Counted from the first letter of the stretch, positions 1-8,482 are shown. The stretch is 64,000 nucleotides of DNA from Chitinophaga niabensis (GCF_039545795.1 NZ_CP154260.1:4593001-4657000), one strand, 5' to 3'. A program made the numbers and translations. The notes: a model not told the origin generated them from the letters alone.

Positions 1-522
1 GCTGCGGTTTTCCAGGATGGCAAACAATATGGCAACGAATTCTACCAGGCATTTGTATTGCATAAAGCAGTAGGTAAAAATATTACCCTGGCTAAGCCAC
101 CTCACCAGAGCTATAACCCTGGTAGTGCTTTTTCATTGGTGAACGGCATTGAAGGTGTGAAAGCCTACAACGATAATCAATGGACCGGTTACAGCGGAGA
201 TAACCTGGAAGCTGTAGTGGATCTGGGAGACTCAACAGAGATCAAACAGGTAGGATTGAACACACTGAGCTTTAAAGACCAATGGATCTATCCTCCTAAA
301 CAGGTTACCTTCCTGGTATCTGTTGATGGGAAGAATTACAAAGAAGTATATAAAGAAACTACCTTTGATGGCAGTGGCATCCTTAAACTGCGTCATGCTT
401 TAACAGATGTGAAAGCACGTTACGTAAAAGTGATCGCACTCAATGCAGGTAAGATCCCAACAGGTGCACAGGGAGCAGGAAATCCTGCATGGTTATTTGT
501 GGATGAGATCATCATCAACTAA
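1..522 (+). CDS. C-terminal part of a secreted glycosidase, probably GH20 beta-hexosaminidase (5' truncated by window edge)
   Basis: The reading frame is open from base 1, so the start lies outside the window; about 173 residues are visible. The last 125 or so residues form an F5/8 type C (discoidin-like) beta-sandwich: a segment resembling GKNITLAKPPHQSYNPGSA, then NQWTGYSGDNLEAVVDLG and a C-terminal RYVKVIALNAG strand. In Bacteroidota this carbohydrate-binding module commonly ends GH20 N-acetyl-beta-hexosaminidases, where it follows a chitobiase-like C-terminal segment similar to residues 1-20 here. The catalytic domain is not visible, so the GH20 call is inference; another F5/8C-tailed glycosidase is possible. 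A clear terminator follows at 553-583. Confidence 0.7.
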   Translation, partial: AAVFQDGKQYGNEFYQAFVLHKAVGKNITLAKPPHQSYNPGSAFSLVNGIEGVKAYNDNQWTGYSGDNLEAVVDLGDSTEIKQVGLNTLSFKDQWIYPPKQVTFLVSVDGKNYKEVYKETTFDGSGILKLRHALTDVKARYVKVIALNAGKIPTGAQGAGNPAWLFVDEIIIN

Positions 523-552
523 CATTACTACCACCAGGTAATTGTATAAAAA

Positions 553-583
553 GAGGGCTGATCTGACAGATCGGCCCTTTTCT
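553..583 (+). terminator. Rho-independent terminator after the F5/8C-domain gene
   Basis: GGGCTGATCTG and CAGATCGGCCC form a GC-rich stem around a tiny loop, followed by TTTTCT. It lies about 30 bp after the stop codon at 522 and ends that transcript. Confidence 0.8.
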
Positions 584-619
584 ATTGGAGGATGTACAAC
601 TGAATCCCTGATGCGGCCA

Positions 620-650
620 TTGCCTTTGGCAGCTGTGTAAAATAGCTTTG
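620..650 (+). promoter_or_regulatory. Bacteroidota-type promoter for the alpha/beta hydrolase gene
   Basis: TTG at 620-622, 20 nt, then TAGCTTTG at 643-650. This matches the Bacteroidota -33/-7 consensus (TTG...TAnnTTTG). The predicted start of transcription is only about 8 nt before the ATG at 665. Confidence 0.6.
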
Positions 651-664
651 AATAAAAAATACCA

Positions 665-1420
665 ATGAAAAAGAAAACCTGGTTTGCTATCCTTGCGGCG
701 CTCTTATTTATGGGCGCAACCTATGCGCAAGGCCCCGTTAAAAACATCGTACTGGTACATGGCGCTTTTGCTGATGGTTCCGGTTGGGAAGCGGTGTATA
801 AAATATTAAAAGCGAAAGGATATAATGTAAGCGTGGTAGGTAATCCCAATACCGGCCTCGCAGATGATGTAGCTGCCACACACCGGGTACTGGACAGGCA
901 ATCCGGCCCTGCGTTACTGGTAGGCCATTCTTATGGTGGTGCTATTATTACGGAAGCAGGGAATCATCCTAAAGTAGCAGGGCTTTTTTATATTGCCGCA
1001 TTTGTTCCTGATGCCAATGAAACATTGCTGAAGTTGCTGCAATCCGGCCCTCCTGCCCCGAATTCAGGAATACTGCCTCCTGATGAACATGGTTACATCT
1101 GGTATGATGTTAAAAAATATCATTCCGGTTTCTGTGCAGACCTGCCTAAAGAACAGGCTGAATTCCTGGCCGATTCCCAGATCCCGGTTTCCGCATCCGT
1201 GTTTGGCAGTTCATTTGCCAACCCCGCCTGGAAGTCCAAGCCCAGCTGGTATATCGTAGCTACGGAAGATCAGACGATCCCTCCGGATGCAGAACGTTTC
1301 ATGGCAAAAAGGGCCGGTGCAAAAGTTACAGAGATCAAAGCCAGTCATCTTGTATTTATGTCTAAACCAAAAGCAGTTTCGGATGTGATCGAAACCGCGG
1401 TTGCAGCAATCAGTAAATAA
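665..1420 (+). CDS. Secreted alpha/beta hydrolase (esterase-like)
   Basis: 251 aa with a Sec signal peptide (residues 1-21, MKKK, hydrophobic core, ending TYAQ). The mature part is a compact alpha/beta hydrolase. The oxyanion segment is VHGAFADGSGW, the nucleophile elbow is GHSYGG (Ser at about 98), a late acid lies in the ATEDQTIP segment and the catalytic His in KASHLVFMSKP. This layout matches the small esterase family that includes salicylate esterases and pyrethroid hydrolases. It probably cleaves an ester or amide in the periplasm; the substrate cannot be read from the sequence. It has its own promoter and terminator, so it is a single-gene unit. Confidence 0.85.
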   Translation: MKKKTWFAILAALLFMGATYAQGPVKNIVLVHGAFADGSGWEAVYKILKAKGYNVSVVGNPNTGLADDVAATHRVLDRQSGPALLVGHSYGGAIITEAGNHPKVAGLFYIAAFVPDANETLLKLLQSGPPAPNSGILPPDEHGYIWYDVKKYHSGFCADLPKEQAEFLADSQIPVSASVFGSSFANPAWKSKPSWYIVATEDQTIPPDAERFMAKRAGAKVTEIKASHLVFMSKPKAVSDVIETAVAAISK

Positions 1421-1455
1421 AAAAGCGGAGGTTCCGTTTATTAGTGGCAAAAAAT

Positions 1456-1484
1456 AACCGGTACTGAAAAGTACCGGTTGTTTA
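1456..1484 (+). terminator. Terminator after the alpha/beta hydrolase gene
   Basis: A perfect 10-bp stem, AACCGGTACT and AGTACCGGTT, closes on a GAAA tetraloop and is followed by GTTTAT. The short T-tract means it could also act, more weakly, for the convergent gene ending at 1528. Confidence 0.8.
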
Positions 1485-1527
1485 TCTTACTGTTTGCTAT
1501 TCGTGACTCTTGTTACACCCCGAGTCA

Positions 1528-1938
1528 TTATTTTGAGTTTACCCACAAAGTCCATTTAGCATCAAACTTGTACCATTCACCTTTAGGTCCCTCCCATTTC
1601 CATTCCGGTACTTCGCTGAAGTTTTTACCACCATCTGCAGTCCACCACAATTTGCCTTCACCTATCTTGAGCCATTTGCCATCTTTATCAGCCCACATAC
1701 CACCTGCTACGGCAGCCCATTTTTTACAGTCAGTGCTCCACCATAACTGCGCATTCTTATCTAATTTGTACCAATAGGTTTTTCCATCTTTCAACCCTGC
1801 CCATGTACCTGTTTTGGATTTCATCCAATCAGCGTCATTGATGGTAATGTGACCGGCAGGTGTAACCGCATGGGTTACGGCAATACTTGTCATAAGCATC
1901 AGGAAAACACCCGATACTACTAATAACATCTTTTTCAT
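1528..1938 (-). CDS. Small secreted Trp-rich protein with Asp-box-like repeats, function unknown
   Basis: 136 aa if it starts at the internal Met at 1938, which gives a clean signal peptide (MKKMLLVV...VTHA). An upstream Met at 1977 would add 13 polar residues in front of the signal and is less likely. The mature part is about 110 residues with 12 Trp and a repeating pattern of an aromatic pair followed by S/T-x-D-x-x-x-W/F (WWSTDCKKW, WWTADGGKNF). This recalls the Asp-box turns of sialidase-type propellers, but the protein is far too short for a full propeller. I do not recognise the family. It would act in the periplasm or outside the cell and is transcribed alone. Confidence 0.75.
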   Translation of the reverse strand: MKKMLLVVSGVFLMLMTSIAVTHAVTPAGHITINDADWMKSKTGTWAGLKDGKTYWYKLDKNAQLWWSTDCKKWAAVAGGMWADKDGKWLKIGEGKLWWTADGGKNFSEVPEWKWEGPKGEWYKFDAKWTLWVNSK

Positions 1939-1977
1939 CAGTAATTCTTTTTGATTATTTGCCGTAGAAGAATGCAT

Positions 1978-2293
1978 CCGGACGATTGCTTCTTCCCGGC
2001 CGATCGGTTAGAATTTTTCATTCTTACCATCCAGGTCCGGCGCTGAATGTTATTACTTTCCTGCAGGGTTTGTAATTAAGTTGCTGAATATAAGTACGCA
2101 GCTTAAAAGAATTTGGATTTAAACAGGCCAATTAACATTTCTACCGCAATCCATTGCAGGAACTTGCTAATATGTTAATTTCTCCCGTTAGCAGGGGGTT
2201 TTCAATAGTAAATCATAAATTTTCAACAACATTCCCTAGATTTTAACTAATTTTCGGGCTCGTTTTTAAAAACGCATTTAAAATACTTGAACA
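1978..2293. other. Intergenic region between divergent genes, no gene seen
   Basis: 316-355 bp (depending on the start used for the minus-strand gene) lie between the small secreted protein and the nagB/PIG-L fusion. No ORF with coding character, tRNA or clear riboswitch was seen. A short palindrome CCGATCGG is at 2000-2007. No full TTG-N19-TAnnTTTG promoter was found in either direction; ATACTTGA at about 2283-2290 is only a partial -7 match for the downstream gene. Confidence 0.5.
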
Positions 2294-4216
2294 ATGACCA
2301 TTAATCACCAGGAAATTGAACTGATAGACAGTTTTGAGCAGATTTCCGTGGACATCCACCCTACAGCAAAGGACGGATCGAAAGCAGTGGCACAGCAAAT
2401 TGCCGCCCTCATCCGTGAGAAACAAGCAGCAAAAGAACCAGCAGTACTGGGTTTAGCTACCGGATCAACACCCAAATACCTGTATGCTGAATTGGTACGC
2501 CTCCACAAAGAAGAAGGCCTCAGTTTTAAGAACGTGGTAACCTTTAACCTGGATGAGTACTACCCCATTGAACCGGATGCTTTACAGAGCTACAACCGCT
2601 TCATGAAAGAACAATTATTCAATCATATTGATATCCCGGAAGGGAATTACCATGTTCCGGACGGCACCATCCCCAAGGAAAAGATCAAAGCCTACGCAGA
2701 AGCTTACGAACGTAAGATAGAAGAAGCCGGTGGCATTGATATCCAGATCCTGGGTATCGGCAACAACGGCCACATCGGTTTTAACGAACCGGGCGCTAAC
2801 ATCAACTCCCACACCCGCCTGGTAACATTGGATAATTCCACCCGCCTGGCCAACGCATATGAATTTTCTAACATGAGCGCTGTTCCCCGCCTGGCAGTAA
2901 CCATGGGGATCAACACCATCATGAAAGCCAAAAAGGTGATCCTGCTGGCCTGGGGTTCCCACAAAGCCAAGATCGTTTGCCGCTCTGTAGAAGGTCACAG
3001 CAGTGATCAGGTGCCAGCTTCTCTCCTCCAGCAACATCGCAATTGCACATTTGTAATAGATGAGCAGGCGGCAGCAGAACTCACCCGTAATAAAGAACCA
3101 TGGCTCACGGGCGATTGCGAATGGACGCCTAAACTGATCCGCAAAGCGGTGACCGGCCTGGCCCTGAAACTCAACAAGCCCATCCTGATGCTCACGGATA
3201 AGGACTATAACAATAATGGTCTGAATGATCTTATTGTACAATATGGTTCTGCCTATGAGCTGAATATCGAAGAATTCAACGCAATCCGGGATACCATTAC
3301 CGGCTGGCCTGGTGGAAAACCCGGTACACAGCTGCCTAATCATCCTGAACGTTCCCAGCCGGAACGTAAACGCGCCTTGATCTTCTCTCCCCACCCTGAT
3401 GATGATATCATCTCCATGGGTGGTACTTTCATCCGCCTGCACGAACAGGGGCATGATGTACACGTTGCTTACCAGACTTCCGGTAACATTGCCGTAACGG
3501 ATGAATTCCTGCTGCGTTTCATCGATTTCGCCGTAGGTTTTGAAGGAATGTTCGACATAGACAGAAGCAAAAGCTCCCAGATCCTGGAAGATGCGAAAGC
3601 CTTCATCCAGATCAAGAAGCCGAGCCAGAAAGATACTGCCGAGATCCGCGCCATTAAAGGGCTGATCCGCCGTTGTGAAGCAAAAGCCACTTGCCGTTAT
3701 GTAGGTATTAAAGAAGAGAATGCACACTTCCAGAACCTGCCTTTCTACGAAACCGGCCTGGTTGAAAAGAAGCCAATGGGTGAAGAAGATGTTCAACTTA
3801 CAGTAGACCTCCTTCGCCAGTTGAAACCACAACAGATCTTCTGTGCAGGGGACCTCGCTGACCCGCATGGTACCCACAAAGTTTGCCTGGATGTGATCTT
3901 TGAAGCCCTGAACAGGCTGAAACATGAAGAGTGGATGAAGGATTGCTGGGTATGGCTGTACAAAGGCGCATGGCAGGAATGGGATATCCATGAAATTGAA
4001 ATGGCAGTGCCTATGAGCCCTGATCAGATCATGCAAAAACGCCTGGGTATCTTTATTCACCAAAGTCAGAAAGACGTTGTACCGTTCCAGGGAACGGATG
4101 CACGCGAGTTCTGGCAACGTGCGGAAGAACGTAACGCCAATACTGCAGACCTGTACGACCGCCTCGGTTTACAGAAGTATGCAGCCATGGAAGCATTCGT
4201 TCGCTATCACTTCTGA
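2294..4216 (+). CDS. nagB: Glucosamine-6-phosphate deaminase (NagB) fused to a PIG-L/LmbE deacetylase-like domain
   Basis: 640 aa, about twice the length of a plain NagB. Residues 20-290 are a NagB domain: phosphate loop GLATGSTP (53-60), FNLDEYY with the proton-transfer Asp87, and GNNGHIGFNEPG with Asn158, His160 and Glu165. Asn replaces the Asp of the E. coli enzyme here, as in other NagB subfamilies. Residues 360-640 are a PIG-L/LmbE domain with the zinc motif SPHPDDD (365-371) and a late DPHGTH. The first half would convert glucosamine-6-P to fructose-6-P and ammonia. The second may deacetylate an N-acetylglucosaminyl substrate; which one is unknown. This fusion is a known Bacteroidota architecture. 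Its own terminator follows. Confidence 0.9.
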   Translation: MTINHQEIELIDSFEQISVDIHPTAKDGSKAVAQQIAALIREKQAAKEPAVLGLATGSTPKYLYAELVRLHKEEGLSFKNVVTFNLDEYYPIEPDALQSYNRFMKEQLFNHIDIPEGNYHVPDGTIPKEKIKAYAEAYERKIEEAGGIDIQILGIGNNGHIGFNEPGANINSHTRLVTLDNSTRLANAYEFSNMSAVPRLAVTMGINTIMKAKKVILLAWGSHKAKIVCRSVEGHSSDQVPASLLQQHRNCTFVIDEQAAAELTRNKEPWLTGDCEWTPKLIRKAVTGLALKLNKPILMLTDKDYNNNGLNDLIVQYGSAYELNIEEFNAIRDTITGWPGGKPGTQLPNHPERSQPERKRALIFSPHPDDDIISMGGTFIRLHEQGHDVHVAYQTSGNIAVTDEFLLRFIDFAVGFEGMFDIDRSKSSQILEDAKAFIQIKKPSQKDTAEIRAIKGLIRRCEAKATCRYVGIKEENAHFQNLPFYETGLVEKKPMGEEDVQLTVDLLRQLKPQQIFCAGDLADPHGTHKVCLDVIFEALNRLKHEEWMKDCWVWLYKGAWQEWDIHEIEMAVPMSPDQIMQKRLGIFIHQSQKDVVPFQGTDAREFWQRAEERNANTADLYDRLGLQKYAAMEAFVRYHF

Positions 4217-4238
4217 TAAATAACAGATTTTATATGTA

Positions 4239-4270
4239 AAAAGGGCTCAACGGTGTTGGGCCCTTTTTTA
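4239..4270 (+). terminator. Terminator after the nagB/PIG-L fusion
   Basis: GGGCTCAAC (4243-4251) pairs with GTTGGGCCC (4255-4263) over nine pairs with one G-T, followed by six T. The T-tract runs straight into the -7 motif of the next gene. Confidence 0.85.
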
Positions 4271-4271
4271 T

Positions 4272-4279
4272 TAACTTTG
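4272..4279 (+). promoter_or_regulatory. -7 promoter element (TAACTTTG) of the rmuC operon
   Basis: TAACTTTG matches TAnnTTTG exactly and ends 6 nt before the rmuC ATG at 4286. Transcription would start at or beside the ATG, so the mRNA would have almost no leader. No good -33 partner was found at the usual distance. Confidence 0.55.
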
Positions 4280-4285
4280 CGATCT

Positions 4286-5650
4286 ATGAATGTTACCCTT
4301 TTAGCTGGTTTGATCATCGGGCTGTTTTCCGGCGGCCTGCTGACCTGGCTCTTCTTCCGGAAACATTACATGCCGCTCCATCAGGCCCTTACACGCCAAC
4401 AGGTAAATGAGGAGTATGTGGTCCGGGATATGTACGATAATCTCCAATACACCCTGCTGGAAAGAGAGAAGGAGATAGAACGCAAGGCAAAGGAGATTAT
4501 CAGCCTCAGCAGTCAGCTCTCCGGCCTCCAGGTAGAGAAAGACAAGCTCAACGAAAAACTCAGCGATTTTGGACAGGAATTGCTCAGAATGCAGGAAAAC
4601 AACCGGGAGCAGTTCCGGAACATGGCTACAGATATCCTTCGGGAAAAAAGCAAAGACTTCGAAGAAAGCAACAAAACATCCCTGGACCATATCCTCGCCC
4701 CGCTGAAAACAGATATCGGCCAGTTTAAGAAAACCATAGAAGACACCCGTAAAGAAGATATCCAGGAATTCACTTCGCTCAAAAAAGAAATAGAATCCCT
4801 TTCCAAACTTAACATACAACTCAGCGAAGATGCGCAACGCCTCGCCGGAGCTTTACGTTCCGATGTAAAAGTACAGGGAAATTGGGGAGAAGACAGACTA
4901 CGCCTCATCCTGGAATCTGAAGGCCTCCAGAAATACATCGACTTCACTAGTGAAGAAGTTTTACGGGATACAGAAGAAGATCGTAACCGCCGCCCGGATA
5001 TTATCCTCAGGCTGCCGGATGGCAAACACCTGGTGATAGACAGTAAAGTATCGCTGAATGCTTATGTGTCTTATTTCAATGCCAGCGATCCCGAAGAAAA
5101 GAAAACGTACATGAAGCAACTGGTGCAGAACATCACTGAGCACATCAATGAACTGTCTGCCAAAAATTACCAATCGCTCAATGGCCTCAACACACCGGAT
5201 TTCGTTTTCATGTTCATGCATTTTGAATCTGCACTCACACTGGCATTAAACGAAAATCCGGAGATCTTCAATCGTGCTCTCAAGAAAAAGATCGTACTGA
5301 TCACACCTTCCACATTAGTAGCTACATTTAAGATCGTGCGGCTCCTGTGGCAGAATGAGAACCGTGTGCGTAATGTGGAAGAGATCTTCCGGCAATGTGG
5401 CCTGCTGTACGATAAGTTTATTTCATTCCTGGATGAAATGAATAAGATCGGCCATAATCTCCGCCAGGCCGGCAATGCCTATGACGATGCCATGAAGCGG
5501 CTGAAAGATGGCAAACGAAAAAGCGATACCATTATCGGGAAATTTGAGGTGATCAAAGACCTCGATGCAAAAACAACAAAACATTTACCGGATAATCTCT
5601 TAACAGAAATAGACCTGCTCTTTCCGGAAGAGCAGATTAAAGCAGAATAA
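4286..5650 (+). CDS. rmuC: RmuC-family DNA recombination protein
   Basis: 454 aa from the ATG at 4286. The upstream GTG (4253) is rejected because it lies inside the preceding terminator hairpin. Residues 1-25 form one transmembrane helix (VTLLAGLIIGLFSGGLLTWLFF). Residues 40-190 are a long charged coiled coil. Residues 190-400 hold the RmuC nuclease-like domain with VQGNWGEDRL, RPDIILRLPDGKHLVIDSKVSL and KKIVLITPSTLVATFKIV. RmuC is linked to limiting recombination between inverted repeats; the DSKVSL segment resembles the PD-(D/E)xK fold core. It is the first gene of a five-gene plus-strand operon, with 5 bp to the next gene. Confidence 0.93.
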   Translation: MNVTLLAGLIIGLFSGGLLTWLFFRKHYMPLHQALTRQQVNEEYVVRDMYDNLQYTLLEREKEIERKAKEIISLSSQLSGLQVEKDKLNEKLSDFGQELLRMQENNREQFRNMATDILREKSKDFEESNKTSLDHILAPLKTDIGQFKKTIEDTRKEDIQEFTSLKKEIESLSKLNIQLSEDAQRLAGALRSDVKVQGNWGEDRLRLILESEGLQKYIDFTSEEVLRDTEEDRNRRPDIILRLPDGKHLVIDSKVSLNAYVSYFNASDPEEKKTYMKQLVQNITEHINELSAKNYQSLNGLNTPDFVFMFMHFESALTLALNENPEIFNRALKKKIVLITPSTLVATFKIVRLLWQNENRVRNVEEIFRQCGLLYDKFISFLDEMNKIGHNLRQAGNAYDDAMKRLKDGKRKSDTIIGKFEVIKDLDAKTTKHLPDNLLTEIDLLFPEEQIKAE

Positions 5651-5655
5651 AGTCT

Positions 5656-6375
5656 ATGCCTAAAAAATTTCTGACGGCCCAATGGAGAAATTTACTCATG
5701 GCCAACTTTGAAACAGACCCGGCGGTACTGCGTAATTATGTTCCCTATGGCACAGAGCTGGATGAATGGAATGGTAAACATTATGTGAGCCTTGTTGGGT
5801 TCCTGTTTAAAGATACCCGTGTAAGAGGACTTTCCATCCCCTTTCATAAAAACTTTGAAGAAGTGAACCTTCGCTTTTATGTGCGGTACAAACATGCAGA
5901 AGGCTGGCGGAGAGGTGTGGTGTTTGTAAAAGAACTGGTGCCCAAACGAATGATCACCATGGTAGCGAATACGCTGTATGGTGAAAAATATGCCACCCTC
6001 CCCATGCGCCATACCTGGGAAGATTTTGACCAGCAACGCATGAAAGTGCGCTATGAATGGCAATCCGGCCAGCAATGGAACCATATTGAAGCCATCGCCG
6101 ATAAAGCAGCAGCGCTTGTTGCTCCCGGTAGCAAAGAGCATTTTATTACAGAACATTACTGGGGATATACGCAACTGAATACACAGCAAACATCTGAATA
6201 CCAGGTAACACATCCCAGCTGGCGGATACATCCCGTGCATGAATTTTCTTTTCATTGTGATACGGAAGTCATTTATGGCAGGCACTTTACGGAGAGTTTA
6301 TCTCAAACACCCGCATCTGTTTTCCTCGCAGAAGGATCAGGCATTGAAGTAATGAAAGGAACCACATTGACATGA
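5656..6375 (+). CDS. DUF2071 family protein (YqjF-like)
   Basis: 239 aa, soluble, no signal. The pattern MAQWRxLLMANFETDPAVLRNYVPYGTELD, SLVGFLFKDTRV and EVNLRFYVRYK is typical of DUF2071 (YqjF), a family related in fold to acetoacetate decarboxylase with no settled function. The catalytic Lys of true acetoacetate decarboxylase cannot be assigned with confidence. It starts 5 bp after rmuC and its stop overlaps the next start (ATGA), so translation is probably coupled. A second, more distant DUF2071-like gene is at 53674. Confidence 0.85.
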   Translation: MPKKFLTAQWRNLLMANFETDPAVLRNYVPYGTELDEWNGKHYVSLVGFLFKDTRVRGLSIPFHKNFEEVNLRFYVRYKHAEGWRRGVVFVKELVPKRMITMVANTLYGEKYATLPMRHTWEDFDQQRMKVRYEWQSGQQWNHIEAIADKAAALVAPGSKEHFITEHYWGYTQLNTQQTSEYQVTHPSWRIHPVHEFSFHCDTEVIYGRHFTESLSQTPASVFLAEGSGIEVMKGTTLT

Positions 6376-6872
6376 TAGTGATCAAACCATTTGAGCCCAT
6401 ATTTACAGAAGCATTGATCTCATTCATACTGGACATTCAGCAGAATGAATTCAACCTGCCCATCAAAAGAGAAGACCAACCTGATCTGGCCAATATCCCT
6501 GCTGAATTTCAACAGGGTAACAGTAATTTCTGGATAGCCGTAGATGGCGATCAACTGATCGGCACTATTGCATTGACAGATCTGGGCGCCGGCAAAGGTG
6601 CCCTGCGCAAAATGTTTGTGCACAGAGACTACAGAGGTGCTGCACATGGCCTCGCCAAAAAGTTATTAGACACACTGATCAACTGGGCAAAAGAAAAACA
6701 TTTTTCCGATCTCTATCTCGGAACAGCAGACAAGCTGCATGCCGCACATCGTTTCTATGAAAAGAATGGTTTTGAGCTGGTTGCAAGAAATGAGGTGCCT
6801 GATGGTAAATACATCATGCCTGTTGATACAAAATTTTATCATTTATGCGTATCCACTATTTCCAACACGTAA
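6372..6872 (+). CDS. GNAT family N-acetyltransferase
   Basis: 166 aa, single GNAT domain. Visible are the strand FWIAVDGDQLIGTIALTDLG, the acetyl-CoA pyrophosphate loop in KMFVHRDYRGAAHGLAKKLLDTL (R-G-x-x-x-G-L-A-like), and the C-terminal HAAHRFYEKNGFELV. It transfers an acyl group to an unknown amine. It overlaps the DUF2071 gene by 4 nt and the amidotransferase gene by 28 nt. An antisense reading of this stretch has no coding support. Confidence 0.88.
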   Translation: MIVIKPFEPIFTEALISFILDIQQNEFNLPIKREDQPDLANIPAEFQQGNSNFWIAVDGDQLIGTIALTDLGAGKGALRKMFVHRDYRGAAHGLAKKLLDTLINWAKEKHFSDLYLGTADKLHAAHRFYEKNGFELVARNEVPDGKYIMPVDTKFYHLCVSTISNT

Positions 6873-7516
6873 CATTTGAAGGCCTCGGCTATATTGCAGA
6901 CTGGGCTAAAGCAAAAGGCCATACCATTACGGTAACCAAATGGTATGAGGGTCAGGTGCCGCCTGCTTTGGAAGACTTTGACATGCTGATCGTAATGGGC
7001 GGCCCTATGGGTGTTTATGAAGAAGATATTCACCCATGGCTCAGTACTGAAAAGGAATTCATCCGCCAGGCCATTGCAGCAGGAAAACCCGTACTGGGTA
7101 TCTGCCTTGGCTCGCAACTGATAGCTGCGGCACTGGGGGCACGCGTATACCCCAACAAGCAAAAGGAGATCGGCTGGTTTCCTGTTCAGTTCCATGATGG
7201 GATAGCGCCCTCTCCTACCACTGTATTTCACTGGCACGGAGATACCTTTGATCTGCCGGAAAACGCAGTGCATCTTGCAGAAACTTCAGCCTGTAAAAAC
7301 CAGGCTTACCGCATCGGAGATCGTGTGATAGGATTACAGTTTCATTTTGAAATCACGCCCGAAGCACTGGAAGGAATGATCAGTCACTGCGGTCATGAAC
7401 TGGTACCAAACACTTATGTGCAAACAGCCGCAGAGATACGTGCCCATGCACATCATGCACAAAACACCAATATCCTGATCAGCCAACTGCTGGACGGGTT
7501 GGAAAAATTGGCTTAA
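6845..7516 (+). CDS. Class I glutamine amidotransferase-like protein
   Basis: 223 aa. The class I GATase signatures are intact: nucleophile elbow GICLGSQLIAAALG (Cys), and a late QFHFEITPEA (His and Glu). GGPMGVYEE resembles the oxyanion strand of GMP-synthase-like GATases. It is a stand-alone domain with no synthase partner, like YfeJ/YLR126C-type proteins, so the substrate is unknown. Its start lies inside the end of the GNAT gene, and 9 bp separate it from the reductase gene that follows. Confidence 0.88.
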   Translation: MRIHYFQHVTFEGLGYIADWAKAKGHTITVTKWYEGQVPPALEDFDMLIVMGGPMGVYEEDIHPWLSTEKEFIRQAIAAGKPVLGICLGSQLIAAALGARVYPNKQKEIGWFPVQFHDGIAPSPTTVFHWHGDTFDLPENAVHLAETSACKNQAYRIGDRVIGLQFHFEITPEALEGMISHCGHELVPNTYVQTAAEIRAHAHHAQNTNILISQLLDGLEKLA

Positions 7517-7525
7517 ATTAGAGGA

Positions 7526-8482
7526 ATGTATAAGTTATTGATCATCGGTGGAGGCCCTATAGGACTGGCTTGCGCGTTAGCTGCGAAAAAAGAAGGAATC
7601 GATTACCTGATCATTGAAAAAGGATGCCTGGTGAACTCATTATACCGGTATCCCATCAATATGACCTTCTTCTCTACCAGCGAAAGACTGGAAATTGGTG
7701 GTATTCCGTTTGTATCCAATAATGCAAAACCTACCCGGCCAGAATCCCTGGAATATTACAGAAGAGTAGCTTCTTCCCAGGAACTGAACATCCGCTTATT
7801 TGAAAAAGTAGAAACCATTCAAGCCGCTAATGGTGGTTACGAGGTGATCACTTCCAAACAAACCTATCATGCAGCCAATGTGATTATTGCCACCGGCTTC
7901 TATGATATTCCCAACCTGCTGAACATTCCCGGAGAAGCGTTACCCAAGGTAACACACTATTATAAAGACCCCCACTATTATGCCACGCAAAAAGTAGTGG
8001 TAGTGGGCGCAAACAATTCCTCTGTAGATGCAGCACTGGAAACTTACCGCAAAGGAGCAGATGTAACCATGGTGATCCGCGAAGAAGGTATTGGCAAAAG
8101 AGTGAAATATTGGGTAAAACCTGATATGGAGAACAGGATCAGCGAAGGCAGCATCAAAGCATATTACCATTCCAACTTAACCGCCATCCGGGAAACAGAA
8201 GTAGATATTCAAACCCCTGAAGGACTGATCACCATCCCCAACGATTTTGTGATCGCAGCCACAGGTTATCAGCCGGACTTTAGCTTCCTCGAAAAAGCAA
8301 AGATTCGTTTATCCGATGATGCTATCAGAGCACCTTATTACAATCCGGATACCATGGAAACCAACCTGCCCGGTATATACCTGGCCGGAGTGGTTTGTGG
8401 TGGCATGAACACACATGTATGGTTTATTGAGAATTCAAGGGAGCATGCGGATAAGATCATCCGGCATATTGTTACTAAATAA
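7526..8482 (+). CDS. ypdA: YpdA-type FAD/NAD(P)-dependent reductase (bacillithiol disulfide reductase family)
   Basis: 318 aa. Residues 1-30 hold the FAD Rossmann motif GGGPIGLACALAAKKEG. Residues 155-180 hold the NAD(P) motif VVVGANNSSVDAAL, and IAATGYQPD is the second FAD contact. The segment NSLYRYPINMTFFSTSERLEIGGIPF and the lack of a CxxC pair are characteristic of YpdA, shown in Firmicutes to reduce bacillithiol disulfide. A Bacteroidota homologue implies a bacillithiol-like thiol system in the cytoplasm. It is the last gene of the rmuC operon, and its 3' end overlaps convergent murB by 8 bp. Confidence 0.88.
   Translation: MYKLLIIGGGPIGLACALAAKKEGIDYLIIEKGCLVNSLYRYPINMTFFSTSERLEIGGIPFVSNNAKPTRPESLEYYRRVASSQELNIRLFEKVETIQAANGGYEVITSKQTYHAANVIIATGFYDIPNLLNIPGEALPKVTHYYKDPHYYATQKVVVVGANNSSVDAALETYRKGADVTMVIREEGIGKRVKYWVKPDMENRISEGSIKAYYHSNLTAIRETEVDIQTPEGLITIPNDFVIAATGYQPDFSFLEKAKIRLSDDAIRAPYYNPDTMETNLPGIYLAGVVCGGMNTHVWFIENSREHADKIIRHIVTK

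Noticed and set aside
2615..4117. 500-codon open frame on the minus strand inside the nagB/PIG-L gene
   Set aside because: It is antisense to a gene with clear catalytic motifs, its translation has no recognisable domain and is rich in Phe, His and Cys, and no promoter or start site supports it.
4253..4285. Upstream GTG start for rmuC
   Set aside because: It would lie in the terminator stem and upstream of the -7 element; the ATG at 4286 gives a natural membrane-anchor start.
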